Assembly: GCF_002025705.1 (NCBI RefSeq)
Contig: NZ_CP018846.1
Coordinates: 4,579,501-4,643,500, forward strand
DNA length: 64,000 nucleotides
Source: Pseudomonas putida
GTDB lineage: Bacteria; Pseudomonadota; Gammaproteobacteria; Pseudomonadales; Pseudomonadaceae
Reading direction: 5' to 3'
Positions 34,828-44,607 of this stretch are shown here, piece after piece. The translations under genes were made by a program, and so were the position numbers. The first letter of the stretch is position 1, and each line of letters starts with the position of its first letter. The notes under the pieces were generated by a model. The model was not told the origin of the DNA. It did no database searches and worked only from the letters and a program-made list of their open reading frames with translations.

Positions 34828-36630
34828 ATGAGCGAACAGCAGATCCTTCTGAGTGTGGGTGGCATCGGCGCGGCTGCGCTTGCCTGCCAATGGCTGGCCT
34901 GGCGCCTGAAACTGCCCGCCATCCTGTTCCTGCTGCTGTGCGGGATCATCGCCGGCCCGGTGCTGGGCTGGCTGTCCCCTGAAGCGCTGTTCGGCCCACT
35001 GCTGATGCCCCTGGTTTCGCTCGCTGTGGCACTGATCCTGTTCGAAGGCAGCCTGACCCTGCATATCTCGCAATGGCGGGAGATCGGCAGCGTGGTGCAC
35101 CGCCTGGTAACGCTCGGCGCGCTGACCACCTGGCTGGTGATCGCCTTGACCACCCACTGGTTGCTGGCATTCGAATGGCCCCTGGCGATCCTGTTCGGCG
35201 CCTTGACCCTGGTGACCGGCCCCACGGTGATCGTGCCGATGCTGCGTGTGGTGCGGCCAAACGCGACGATCGCCAACATCCTGCGCTGGGAAGGCATCGT
35301 CATCGACCCGATCGGTGCCCTGCTGGCCGTGGTGGTCTACAGCTTCATCATCGCCAGCGGCGACGGCCTGAGCCAAAGCCTGATCACCTTCGCCGGGGTG
35401 ATCCTGTGCGGCTGCGCATTGGGTGCAGCCGGTGGCTGGCTGCTGGGCCAGGTGATGCGTGAGCAATGGCTGCCGGAGTACCTGCACAACCTGGCCTCCC
35501 TGGCTGCTGTGCTGGGCATCTTCATTGCTGCCAACCAGATCGTCCACGAGTCCGGCCTGCTGGCGGTGACGGTGATGGGCATGTGGTTGGCCAACATGCG
35601 CGGGGTCGATGTACGGCAGATCCTGCACTTCAAGGAAAACCTCAGCGTCCTGCTGATTTCCGGCCTGTTCATCCTGCTCGCCGCCCGCCTTGACCTGCAG
35701 GCCCTGTTTTCCCTGGGCCCGGCGGTGCTCGCCTTGCTGTTGGTGATTCAGTTGCTGGCCAGGCCGCTGAATGTGCTGGTTTCCACCGCCGGATCCTCAC
35801 TGAACTGGCGCGAACGCGCCCTGCTGGCCTGGATAGCACCGCGCGGCATCGTGGCTGCTGCGGTTTCGGCGGTGTTTGCCATCCGCCTGGACCAGGCTGG
35901 CCACCCCTCGGCCTTGCTGCTGGTGCCGCTGACCTTCGCCGTGATCATCGGTACGGTTGTACTGCAAAGCGCTACTGCCCGCCCACTGGCGCGGCTGCTC
36001 AAGGTTGCAGAGCCTGCCCCCAGCGGCTTTCTGCTGGTAGGCGCCAACCCGCCAGCGCGCACGCTGGCCAAAGCATTGCAACAGCTCGGTTGCCGCGTCC
36101 TGCTGACTGATTCGAGCTGGGAAAACATACGGGCCGCACGCATGGATGGCTTGCCGACCTACTTTGGCAACCCCGCCTCGCAACACGCCGACGCGCATCT
36201 GGACCTGGTCGGCCTCGGCCATCTGCTGGGGCTATCGCCTGCCGGCGAGCTCAACGCCCTGGCGTGCGCACGGTTTCGCCATGACTTTGGCCACAAGCGG
36301 CTGTTCGTACTGGCCAGCGGGCTGGAAAACCGGCGCAGTGACAAGCATCGCGCCAGCGAAGAACACCGTGGCCAGTTGTTGGGTTCCAGCCCCATGACCT
36401 ACCTGCAACTGGCCAACCGCCTGCTTGAAGGGGGCGAACTGTTCAGCACCACGCTCACCGAAGCCTTCGGCTGGCAGCAGTACCTGGCCTTGCATGGCGA
36501 ACGTGCGACGTTGCTGTTCGCCCGCGATGCCCACGGCTGGGTGCATGTCGCCTGCCCGGACGCCCCGCTCACCCCTCAGGCAGGCTGGACGCTGGTATCA
36601 CTGATCGACCCGGAGCCGGCCGACGCGTGA
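34828..36630 (+). CDS. Cation/proton antiporter (CPA family) with C-terminal nucleotide-binding-like domain
   Basis: 600 residues; AGGGAG precedes the ATG. About 12 membrane segments fill residues 5-395, with LSLVTGPTVIVPML-like and EGIVIDPIGALLAVVVY segments typical of NhaP-type Na+(K+)/H+ antiporters. The cytoplasmic tail (about 405-600) starts GFLLVGANPPARTLAKALQQLGCRVLLTD, a TrkA-N-like Rossmann fold that may sense NAD(H) or another nucleotide. The transported cation is not certain. Divergent from xerD. Confidence 0.87.
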   Translation: MSEQQILLSVGGIGAAALACQWLAWRLKLPAILFLLLCGIIAGPVLGWLSPEALFGPLLMPLVSLAVALILFEGSLTLHISQWREIGSVVHRLVTLGALTTWLVIALTTHWLLAFEWPLAILFGALTLVTGPTVIVPMLRVVRPNATIANILRWEGIVIDPIGALLAVVVYSFIIASGDGLSQSLITFAGVILCGCALGAAGGWLLGQVMREQWLPEYLHNLASLAAVLGIFIAANQIVHESGLLAVTVMGMWLANMRGVDVRQILHFKENLSVLLISGLFILLAARLDLQALFSLGPAVLALLLVIQLLARPLNVLVSTAGSSLNWRERALLAWIAPRGIVAAAVSAVFAIRLDQAGHPSALLLVPLTFAVIIGTVVLQSATARPLARLLKVAEPAPSGFLLVGANPPARTLAKALQQLGCRVLLTDSSWENIRAARMDGLPTYFGNPASQHADAHLDLVGLGHLLGLSPAGELNALACARFRHDFGHKRLFVLASGLENRRSDKHRASEEHRGQLLGSSPMTYLQLANRLLEGGELFSTTLTEAFGWQQYLALHGERATLLFARDAHGWVHVACPDAPLTPQAGWTLVSLIDPEPADA

Positions 36631-36633
36631 AGG

Positions 36634-37041
36634 TCAGCTACCGGGCAGTACCGGTACCGGGCGCTTGTCCTCGTCGATGGCGACAAAGCTGAACACGCCA
36701 TGGATCGCCCGCTCGCGCCCATCCAGGTACATGTTCTCTACGAACACATCCACCTGCACCTGCAAGCTGGTATTGCCCACCTTGACCACCGTGCCTACCA
36801 GTTCAACGATCGAGCCCGCCGGGATCGGGTGCTTGAAGTCGATGCGGTCGGTTGACACGGTCACCAGCGGCAGCCGGCAGAAGCGTGTGGCCGCGATGAA
36901 CGACACTTCGTCCATCCACGCCAGCGCGGTGCCGCCGAACAGGGTGTTGTGGTGGTTGGTGGTGTTGGGGAACACCGCTTTGGTCACGCGGGTCACCGAC
37001 AGCTCGGTGCGGCGCTGGATTTCCTGGTCTCGGCTGGTCAT
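36634..37041 (-). CDS. Acyl-CoA thioesterase (hotdog fold, YciA-like)
   Basis: About 135 residues. The hotdog motif NHHNTLFGGTALAWMDEVSFIAA holds the Asn and Asp used by YciA-type hydrolases; TVSTDRIDFKHPIPAGSIVELVG follows. It would hydrolyse acyl-CoA; chain-length preference unknown. Two starts are possible: ATG at 37041 (MTSRDQE) or GTG at 37050; neither has a strong Shine-Dalgarno. The C-terminus ends four bases from the antiporter stop (convergent). A bidirectional terminator lies upstream, before rplS. Confidence 0.88.
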   Translation of the reverse strand: MTSRDQEIQRRTELSVTRVTKAVFPNTTNHHNTLFGGTALAWMDEVSFIAATRFCRLPLVTVSTDRIDFKHPIPAGSIVELVGTVVKVGNTSLQVQVDVFVENMYLDGRERAIHGVFSFVAIDEDKRPVPVLPGS

Positions 37042-37071
37042 ATCCGTCACTTTTCACAGGTTTCAGAATGC

Positions 37072-37099
37072 AAAAAAGCAGCCCGAAGGCTGCTTTTTT
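37072..37099. terminator. Strong terminator past rplS
   Basis: A perfect 12-bp inverted repeat AAAAAAGCAGCC / GGCTGCTTTTTT with a CGAA tetraloop: A-run before and T-run after, so it works on either strand. It ends the rpsP-rimM-trmD-rplS operon on the minus strand. Confidence 0.95.
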
Positions 37100-37135
37100 C
37101 TCGCAAGGGGCCTTAGGCCACCGGGCAAACTGTAC

Positions 37136-37486
37136 TCAGGACAGTTTTTCCTTGATGCGAGCGGCTTTGCCGGACAGGTCGCGCAGGTAGTACAGCTTGG
37201 CTTTACGCACGTCACCACGACGTTTCACGGCCAGGCTGTCGATCTGCGGGCTGTAGGTCTGGAAGGTACGCTCAACGCCTACGCCGCTGGAGATCTTGCG
37301 CACGGTGAAGGCGCTGTTCAGACCGCGGTTACGCTTGGCGATGACAACGCCTTCGAAAGCCTGCAGACGGGAACGATCACCTTCCTTCACTTTAACCTGA
37401 ACGACGATGGTGTCGCCTGGTGCGAAGGTTGGGATTTCCTTGCTCATCTGCTCGGCTTCGAGCTGCTGGATGATCTTGTTGGTCAT
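37136..37486 (-). CDS. rplS: 50S ribosomal protein L19
   Basis: 116 residues, standard for L19, at the 30S-50S interface. The N-terminus MTNKIIQQLEAEQM and conserved VKEGDRSRLQAFEGVVIA, TVRKISSGVGVERTF and AKLYYLRDL are all present. Last gene of the rpsP-rimM-trmD-rplS operon, 42 bases after trmD, closed by the strong terminator at 37072-37099. Confidence 0.98.
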   Translation of the reverse strand: MTNKIIQQLEAEQMSKEIPTFAPGDTIVVQVKVKEGDRSRLQAFEGVVIAKRNRGLNSAFTVRKISSGVGVERTFQTYSPQIDSLAVKRRGDVRKAKLYYLRDLSGKAARIKEKLS

Positions 37487-37528
37487 GCTGTGCTCCTAAG
37501 ATGGATACTTGATCCACCATCGATACGT

Positions 37529-38281
37529 TTAACTATCGTCCCGCTCGTGGAGATATTCCTCGAGCAGCTTCTTCTCTTCTCCAGAAAGCGAGCGACTTTC
37601 CAGAAGATCGGCGCGTCGTTCGAAGGTCCTACCAAGGGACTGCTTCATCCTCCAACGCCGGATATGTGCATGGTTGCCACTTAGCAACACGTCGGGAACA
37701 CGCTGATCCGCATACACCTCAGGCCGGGTGTAGTGCGGGCAATCCAGCAGACCGTCAGTGAAGGAATCTTCCTCCGCCGAGTCCACATGCCCTAAAGCTC
37801 CGGGCAGCAGCCGTGTAACCGCATCGATCAGTACCATGGCCGGCAGCTCGCCACCGGAAAGCACATAGTCGCCAATCGACCACTCCTCATCGACATGAGC
37901 CTCGATAAAACGCTCGTCGATGCCTTCATAACGACCGGCGATCAGGATCAACGATTCCTGTTCGGCCAGGCCTTTGACCGCCTGCTGAGTCAGCTTGCGG
38001 CCTTGCGGCGAAAGGTAGATCACCTTTGCCGATGCTCCGGTCGCTTGCCTGGCGCTAACCAGGGCGTCTTCCAGAGGCTTGATTTTCATCACCATGCCCG
38101 GACCACCGCCAAACGGCCGATCATCCACGGTGTGGTGGCGATCTGTGGTGTAGTCCCGCGGGTTCCAGCAAGTCACCTGAAGCAACCCCTGTTTCACCGC
38201 GCGGCTGGTAATGCCGTACTCTGTGATGGCCGAGAACATCTCGGGGAACAGCGTGATGACGTCTACGCGAAGGTTACCCAT
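37529..38281 (-). CDS. trmD: tRNA (guanine-N1)-methyltransferase TrmD
   Basis: 250 residues. Methylates G37 of tRNAs with G36, preventing frameshifts. SPOUT fold with the SAM knot: PFGGGPGMVMKIKPLEDAL, YLSPQGRKLTQQ, IAGRYEGIDERF, SIGDYVLSGGELPAMVLID. Followed by rplS in the same operon; three bases separate it from the rimM stop. Confidence 0.98.
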   Translation of the reverse strand: MGNLRVDVITLFPEMFSAITEYGITSRAVKQGLLQVTCWNPRDYTTDRHHTVDDRPFGGGPGMVMKIKPLEDALVSARQATGASAKVIYLSPQGRKLTQQAVKGLAEQESLILIAGRYEGIDERFIEAHVDEEWSIGDYVLSGGELPAMVLIDAVTRLLPGALGHVDSAEEDSFTDGLLDCPHYTRPEVYADQRVPDVLLSGNHAHIRRWRMKQSLGRTFERRADLLESRSLSGEEKKLLEEYLHERDDS

Positions 38282-38284
38282 CGT

Positions 38285-38821
38285 TTAGAAGTCCGCGTCC
38301 CATTCAACCCGCATCACGCCTGCTTCCAGGTCGACGTTGAGCACGCATTGCGCCGTATAGGGCAACAGACGCTCGCGATCATCCAGGCTGCCTGCGCAGG
38401 GCTTGACCACCATTACATCGTTCGCACCGGTCTCCAACAGGTGATCGACCTTGCCGAACAGCTGTTCGTCCTGGTTGATGACCTTCAGGCCCTGCAGCTG
38501 GTACCAGTAGTACTCGTCTGCGGCCAGGTTGGGCAAAAGGCTCCGCGCAATGCAGATTTCATGACCACTCAGAAGACGGGCTTCATCACGATCATCGAGG
38601 CCTTTCAGTTTCACGACCAGGCCCTTTTGGGAGCCACGACCGCTGACCAGCTCGACCTGCTTTACCTTGCCTTCGTGCCGAAGCGTCCAGCGCGGATAAT
38701 CCAACAGGTTTTCAATCGGATCGGTAAAGGAGTACACCTTCACCTCGCCGCGAACGCCGTGAACCGAAAAAATCTTGCCAACGACGATGAGGTCGTCAGC
38801 CTTTTCTGGCGTCGCGTTCAT
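38285..38821 (-). CDS. rimM: Ribosome maturation factor RimM
   Basis: 178 residues. RimM helps mature the 30S head around protein S19. The N-terminal RimM domain (VVGKIFSVHGVRGEVKVYSFTD) and the C-terminal PRC-barrel (DEYYWYQLQGLKVINQDEQLFG; LLPYTAQCVLNVDLEAGVM) are intact. Five bases after rpsP and three before trmD. Confidence 0.97.
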   Translation of the reverse strand: MNATPEKADDLIVVGKIFSVHGVRGEVKVYSFTDPIENLLDYPRWTLRHEGKVKQVELVSGRGSQKGLVVKLKGLDDRDEARLLSGHEICIARSLLPNLAADEYYWYQLQGLKVINQDEQLFGKVDHLLETGANDVMVVKPCAGSLDDRERLLPYTAQCVLNVDLEAGVMRVEWDADF

Positions 38822-38826
38822 ACTGT

Positions 38827-39078
38827 TTAGGCGGCAGCCTTGGCAGCGTCCTTCAGCAGCTGAGCAACGCGCTCAGACGGCTGTGCGCCCTGGCTCAGCC
38901 AGTAGGAAACGCGCTCTTGGTTGACCGACAGCTTGACTTCGGCGCCCGATGCGATCGGGTTGAAGAAGCCTACGCGCTCAACGAAACGGCCGTCACGGGC
39001 GTTACGCGAGTTGGTCACGGTCAGGTGGTAGAATGGGCGCTTTTTCGAGCCGCCACGGGCAAGACGAATGGTTACCAT
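38827..39078 (-). CDS. rpsP: 30S ribosomal protein S16
   Basis: 83 residues from the ATG at 39078; the frame stays open upstream but the extra part has no S16 similarity. MVTIRLARGGSKKRPFYHLTV and VERVGFFNPIA are diagnostic. S16 helps assemble the 30S subunit. First gene of the four-gene ribosomal operon. Confidence 0.98.
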   Translation of the reverse strand: MVTIRLARGGSKKRPFYHLTVTNSRNARDGRFVERVGFFNPIASGAEVKLSVNQERVSYWLSQGAQPSERVAQLLKDAAKAAA

Positions 39079-39118
39079 GTGAACATTGTTCCTATAGTCG
39101 GTGCTGCAAATCTGAATG

Positions 39119-39180
39119 CCAAATAGGCACACGGGTGCCCAAAAGGCCGCATATTCTCGGGGAATACACGGACATTTGCA
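39119..39180 (-). promoter_or_regulatory. Candidate rpsP promoter and leader hairpin
   Basis: On the minus strand a TTGCAA (39180-39175), a 17-base spacer and GAGAAT resemble a sigma-70 promoter, followed by a GGCAC-CCGT-GTGCC hairpin (39139-39126) in the presumed rpsP leader. The hairpin is a plausible autoregulation site. The rest of the 235-base gap up to ffh shows nothing else except a GC-rich CCCCGC/GCGGGG hairpin at 39253-39268. Confidence 0.35.
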
Positions 39181-39313
39181 AATGCCTTTTTCGACAGAGC
39201 CCTGCCCTGCCGTCCAGATTTGCCGGTTAAGCCACGCAATTCGTGGCCGTTGCCCCGCCGGAGCGGGGGTTCCAGGCGCCCGCTCATCTAAAAGCAGGCA
39301 CCCAAAATAGGGG

Positions 39314-40690
<1,377 letters not shown>

Positions 40691-40885
40691 GGTGATCCTT
40701 TCAGGCCCAGTAAAAGCCGAGGTTTGTCAGGCGCCCGAGGGGGAAATGCACACCCGCCAGGCACAGCAAGGCGGCGATTATAACGAAGTGCAGCGGCGGC
40801 GCACACCTCGCAGCCGATCGGTCTGGATGGCCGGTGCCGATCTATGCCAAACTCCGTCTCTTTCAGGGCTCTGCAACCAGGACTT

Positions 40886-41695
40886 ATGGTCTCCTCACCC
40901 AGCCTCATCCCCAACCTGATCGCCGCCGGCTTATATATAGCTGCGGCCATCTACCAGGGCTCCTACCTGGCCCAGGGCCGCAAGGCCGACAAACGCCTGC
41001 TCGGCCTGCTCGGCACCCTCGCCGTGGTCGCCCAGGGTGGCGCGCTGTTCTTCCAGCTGATCACCCCACTGGGGCTGAGCCTGGACTTCTTCAGCGCCGC
41101 CAGCCTGATCGCCGTGGCGGTCATCGCCCTGACGCTGGTGGCCTGCCTGCGCATCCCGGTGGAAAACCTGCTGGTGCTGCTGTTCCCGCTCGGCGCCGTC
41201 ACTGCCCTGTTGGCGCAGTTCGCCCCACCCGGCACGGTGCCGCTGATCGACGAAGAACCGGGCATCCTCGCGCACATCCTGTTGTCGATCCTGGCCTATG
41301 GCCTGTTCACCATCGCGGTGTTCCAGTCGCTGCTGTTGCTGCTGCAGGACCGCCAGTTGAAAAACAAGCACCCGTCCGGGCTGATCCGCAACTTCCCGCC
41401 ACTGCAGACCATGGAAAGCCTGCTGTTCGGCTTCCTCTGGGCGGGCTGGTGCCTGCTCTCGCTGTCGCTGATTTCCGGTTGGCTGTTCTTTGAAAACCTG
41501 TTCGCACAGCATCTGGTGCACAAGACCTTGCTGGCCTGCGTCGCCTGGATCGTGTTCAGCGTGCTGCTGTGGGGCCGCACCCGCCTGGGCTGGCGCGGGC
41601 ACAAGGCGATCCGCTGGACCCTGGCGGGTTTCTGCCTGCTGATGCTGGCCTACTTTGGCAGCAAGCTGGTTCGCGAATTCATCCTGCATATCTGA
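40886..41695 (+). CDS. ypjD: CcsA/HemX-like cytochrome c assembly family membrane protein (YpjD)
   Basis: 269 residues from the ATG at 40886 with AGGA five bases upstream. About eight membrane segments. A Trp/Gly-rich part (LLFGFLWAGWCLLSLSLISG) and YGLFTIAVFQSLLLLLQDRQLKNK match the CcsA/YpjD family of membrane proteins related to cytochrome c maturation factors. Its exact role is not established. It diverges from ffh and is followed nine bases later by the CorC-type gene. Confidence 0.85.
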   Translation: MVSSPSLIPNLIAAGLYIAAAIYQGSYLAQGRKADKRLLGLLGTLAVVAQGGALFFQLITPLGLSLDFFSAASLIAVAVIALTLVACLRIPVENLLVLLFPLGAVTALLAQFAPPGTVPLIDEEPGILAHILLSILAYGLFTIAVFQSLLLLLQDRQLKNKHPSGLIRNFPPLQTMESLLFGFLWAGWCLLSLSLISGWLFFENLFAQHLVHKTLLACVAWIVFSVLLWGRTRLGWRGHKAIRWTLAGFCLLMLAYFGSKLVREFILHI

Positions 41696-41704
41696 CGGCC
41701 GCCC

Positions 41705-42910
41705 ATGGACACCCTGCCGTACGCACCGCTTCTCGGCATTCTGGCACTGGCGCTACTGTGGTCGGCGTTGTTCACCGCCGTGGACGCCGCCCGCCTGCAA
41801 CTCAATGGCTCGCTGCGCAATGGCGATGACGGCCAGCCGCTGTTGCCGGCTCAGGCCCTGGTGTTGTGTGCCAGCCTGGGCAAGCTGCTGGTGCTGGGCC
41901 TGGCTTGCCTGATTGGCCAGCGCCAGAACGGCGAACACGGCTTCTGGCTGGCAGGCCTGGCCGCCGTGGCAGCCCTGCTGGTGTTCGCCGAGTTTCTGCC
42001 GCGGCGCCTGGCCCGGCGCAACCCGCAGGCCTTCATCAGCCTTGGCCTGAGCCTGCGGCCATTTCCTCTGGCCCTGCTGCAACCCTTGGCCTGCCTGTTC
42101 GACGGTATCGCCAAGCTGATGCTGAGGCCGTTCCGCGTACAGCCCGCGGCGGTGGCCCTGCACCCGCAGGAAGATGACGACTTCGACGAAGACGACACGC
42201 ACGACACGCCGCGCCACGGGCTGCTGGACGGCCTGCAATCGCTGGACAAGATCACCGTCAATGACATCCTCGTGCCACGCAACGAAGTCGACGGCATCAA
42301 CCTTGACGACCCCATCGAGCTCATCATCGAGCAGCTGATCGTCAGCCGGCACACGCGCCTGCCGGTGTACCACAGCGACATCAACCAGGTCGAAGCGATC
42401 CTCAACACCAAGCTCATCAGCCACCTGTTGCCCAAGGCCGAGCTGAGCCTGGAGCAGCTGCTTGGCGCTTGCTACGAACCCTACTTCGTGCCGGAAAGCA
42501 CACCCTTGCAGATGCAGTTGCTGAATTTCCACAAGCAACAGCGGCGCCTGGGCGTGGTGGTGGACGAGTATGGCGAGGTGCTGGGCATCGTCACACTGGA
42601 AGACATTCTCGAGGAGATCGTCGGCGAGTTCGAGGACGAACAGAGCCTGGACAACCCGCACGTGCATCCGCAGCCCGATGGCACCTTCGTGATCGAAGGC
42701 GCCGCCTCGCTGCGCGAAATCAACCGCTCCCTGGGCTGGCACCTGCCCTGCGACGGCGGCCCGAAAACCCTCAACGGGCTGGTCACCGAAGCCCTCGAGA
42801 GCATTCCGGAAAGCGCCGTTTGCCTGAAGATCGGCCGCTATCGCCTGGAAATCCTCGAAACAGAGGACAATTGCGCCAGCAAGGTACTGGTGTGGACCGT
42901 GACCCGATAG
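41705..42910 (+). CDS. HlyC/CorC family protein (CNNM/DUF21 + CBS + CorC domain, YfjD-like)
   Basis: 401 residues. The N-terminal DUF21/CNNM membrane domain (about 1-140, four segments) precedes an acidic EDDDFDEDDTHD stretch, two CBS domains (about 180-305; ITVNDILVPRNEVDG; RLGVVVDEYGEVLGIVTLEDILEEIVGEF), and a C-terminal CorC_HlyC domain. Family members are tied to magnesium and cobalt efflux or resistance, though here that is inferred. Nine bases after ypjD. Confidence 0.88.
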   Translation: MDTLPYAPLLGILALALLWSALFTAVDAARLQLNGSLRNGDDGQPLLPAQALVLCASLGKLLVLGLACLIGQRQNGEHGFWLAGLAAVAALLVFAEFLPRRLARRNPQAFISLGLSLRPFPLALLQPLACLFDGIAKLMLRPFRVQPAAVALHPQEDDDFDEDDTHDTPRHGLLDGLQSLDKITVNDILVPRNEVDGINLDDPIELIIEQLIVSRHTRLPVYHSDINQVEAILNTKLISHLLPKAELSLEQLLGACYEPYFVPESTPLQMQLLNFHKQQRRLGVVVDEYGEVLGIVTLEDILEEIVGEFEDEQSLDNPHVHPQPDGTFVIEGAASLREINRSLGWHLPCDGGPKTLNGLVTEALESIPESAVCLKIGRYRLEILETEDNCASKVLVWTVTR

Positions 42911-43079
42911 CTATACTCGGGTCACGCTTACCCAGCCCCGCCGTCCCGCCTGCTACCCGCACCCGGCGCCACACGGCCAGTCCGCTCCACTGACACCCCC
43001 CGCGGTCCTGCTTCAACACCCCGAACAGTGCCCGCTCCCGCCCCTACCCCCCTTGGGCTGGCGTCAGTTGCGCGAACAC

Positions 43080-43087
43080 AACAACAA
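43080..43087 (+). promoter_or_regulatory. Candidate Hfq/Crc (CA) motif AACAACAA
   Basis: AACAACAA fits the AAnAAnAA pattern bound by Hfq/Crc in Pseudomonas catabolite repression. It is about 100 bases before the MHS transporter start, further than most known sites, so the assignment is weak. The 275-base gap around it is C-rich and has no coding frame. Confidence 0.3.
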
Positions 43088-43185
43088 ATACGCTCCGGCG
43101 TCCGCGACGCTGTGCCTGCCTTCGAACCATGCACACCGCGCAGACAACGCCCATGGAGCGGACCAGACTGTTAGGGACCTACTTA

Positions 43186-44484
43186 ATGACCACCAGCACC
43201 TATGCCCAAGCGCCTGCCGCGCCGGTCAACTCGCCTGCGCGGGTTGCCACCGCCAGCTTCATCGGCACCGCCATCGAGTTCTACGATTTCTACGTCTATG
43301 CCACCGCTGCCGCGCTGGTGATCGGCCCCGTGTTCTTCCCGTCCGGGTCGGGCACCGCGCAAATGCTCGCGGCATTCATCACCTTCGGCATCGCCTTCCT
43401 TGCCCGCCCGCTGGGCTCGGCACTGTTCGGCCATTTCGGTGACCGCATCGGTCGCAAGTCGACACTGGTCGCCTCGCTGCTGCTGATGGGCTTGTCGACC
43501 ACGCTGATCGGCGTGCTGCCAGGCTACGACAGCATCGGCGTGTGGGCACCGATCCTGCTTTGCCTGCTGCGCTTCGGCCAAGGCCTGGGCCTGGGTGGTG
43601 AATGGGGCGGCGCAGCACTGCTGGCCACCGAGAATGCACCAGAGGGAAAACGCGCCTGGTTCGGCATGTTCCCGCAACTTGGCCCTTCGATCGGTTTCCT
43701 CGCTGCCAATGGCCTGTTCCTGACCCTGGCCATGCTGCTCAGTGACGAACAGTTCCGCGACTGGGGCTGGCGCATTCCGTTCCTGCTCAGCGCCGCGCTG
43801 GTGCTGGTGGGGCTGTATGTACGCCTGAAGCTGGAAGAAAGCCCGGTGTTCGCCAAGGCAGTAGCCCGCCATGAGCGGGTGAAGCTGCCAGTGGTCGACC
43901 TGTTCGCCAAGTACTGGCTGCCGACCCTGCTGGGCGCAGCGGCGATGGTGGTGTGCTATGCGCTGTTCTACATCTCGACCGTGTTCTCGCTGAGCTACGG
44001 CGTGACCACCCTGGGCTACAGCCGCGAGACGTTCCTTGGCCTGCTGTGCTTCGCCGTGGTGTTCATGGCCCTGGCCACTCCGCTGTCAGCCTGGCTCAGC
44101 GACCGTTACGGGCGCAAACCGGTACTGATCGTTGGCGGCCTGCTGGCGGTGGCTTCGGGCTTTACCATGGAACCGCTGCTGACCTCGGGGTCGACCACGG
44201 GCGTGGCGCTGTTCCTGGCCATCGAGCTGTTCCTGATGGGCGTGACCTTCGCGCCGATGGGGGCACTGCTGCCTGAGCTGTTCCCGACCCACGTGCGTTA
44301 TACCGGCGCTTCGGCGGCGTATAACCTGGGCGGCATTGTCGGCGCCTCGGCGGCGCCGTTCTTTGCCCAGAAGCTGGTGAGCATGGGCGGGCTGAGCTGG
44401 GTGGGTGGCTATGTGTCGGCGGCGGCGGTGATCAGCCTGATTGCTGTGCTGTGCCTTAAAGAAACCCGCAATACCGAGCTGTGA
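43186..44484 (+). CDS. MFS transporter, metabolite:H+ symporter (MHS) subfamily
   Basis: 432 residues from the ATG at 43186, chosen over upstream starts because TTAGGGA precedes it and the family begins here (MTTSTYAQAP..). Twelve membrane segments; the N-terminal TASFIGTAIEFYDFYVYATAAALVIG and FGHFGDRIGRKSTLVASLLLMG motifs identify the MHS (sugar/organic acid or shikimate-like) subfamily. Substrate unknown. Followed by a REP palindrome. Confidence 0.87.
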   Translation: MTTSTYAQAPAAPVNSPARVATASFIGTAIEFYDFYVYATAAALVIGPVFFPSGSGTAQMLAAFITFGIAFLARPLGSALFGHFGDRIGRKSTLVASLLLMGLSTTLIGVLPGYDSIGVWAPILLCLLRFGQGLGLGGEWGGAALLATENAPEGKRAWFGMFPQLGPSIGFLAANGLFLTLAMLLSDEQFRDWGWRIPFLLSAALVLVGLYVRLKLEESPVFAKAVARHERVKLPVVDLFAKYWLPTLLGAAAMVVCYALFYISTVFSLSYGVTTLGYSRETFLGLLCFAVVFMALATPLSAWLSDRYGRKPVLIVGGLLAVASGFTMEPLLTSGSTTGVALFLAIELFLMGVTFAPMGALLPELFPTHVRYTGASAAYNLGGIVGASAAPFFAQKLVSMGGLSWVGGYVSAAAVISLIAVLCLKETRNTEL

Positions 44485-44505
44485 GCCATTGGGGCTGCTG
44501 TGCAG

Positions 44506-44579
44506 CCCTTTCGCGACACAAGGCCGCTCCTACAAGAAATTGCGATCACCTGTAGGAGCGGCCTTGTGTCGCGAAAGGG
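44506..44579. repeat. REP-like palindrome, family B
   Basis: Same 29-bp perfect arms and 16-base loop as the copy at 17386-17459 (arms 44506-44534 and 44551-44579); the loop differs at a few bases. It lies between the converging MHS transporter and purT genes. Confidence 0.92.
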
Positions 44580-44607
44580 CCGCAACGCGGCCCCATGAGG
44601 TCTCGGA

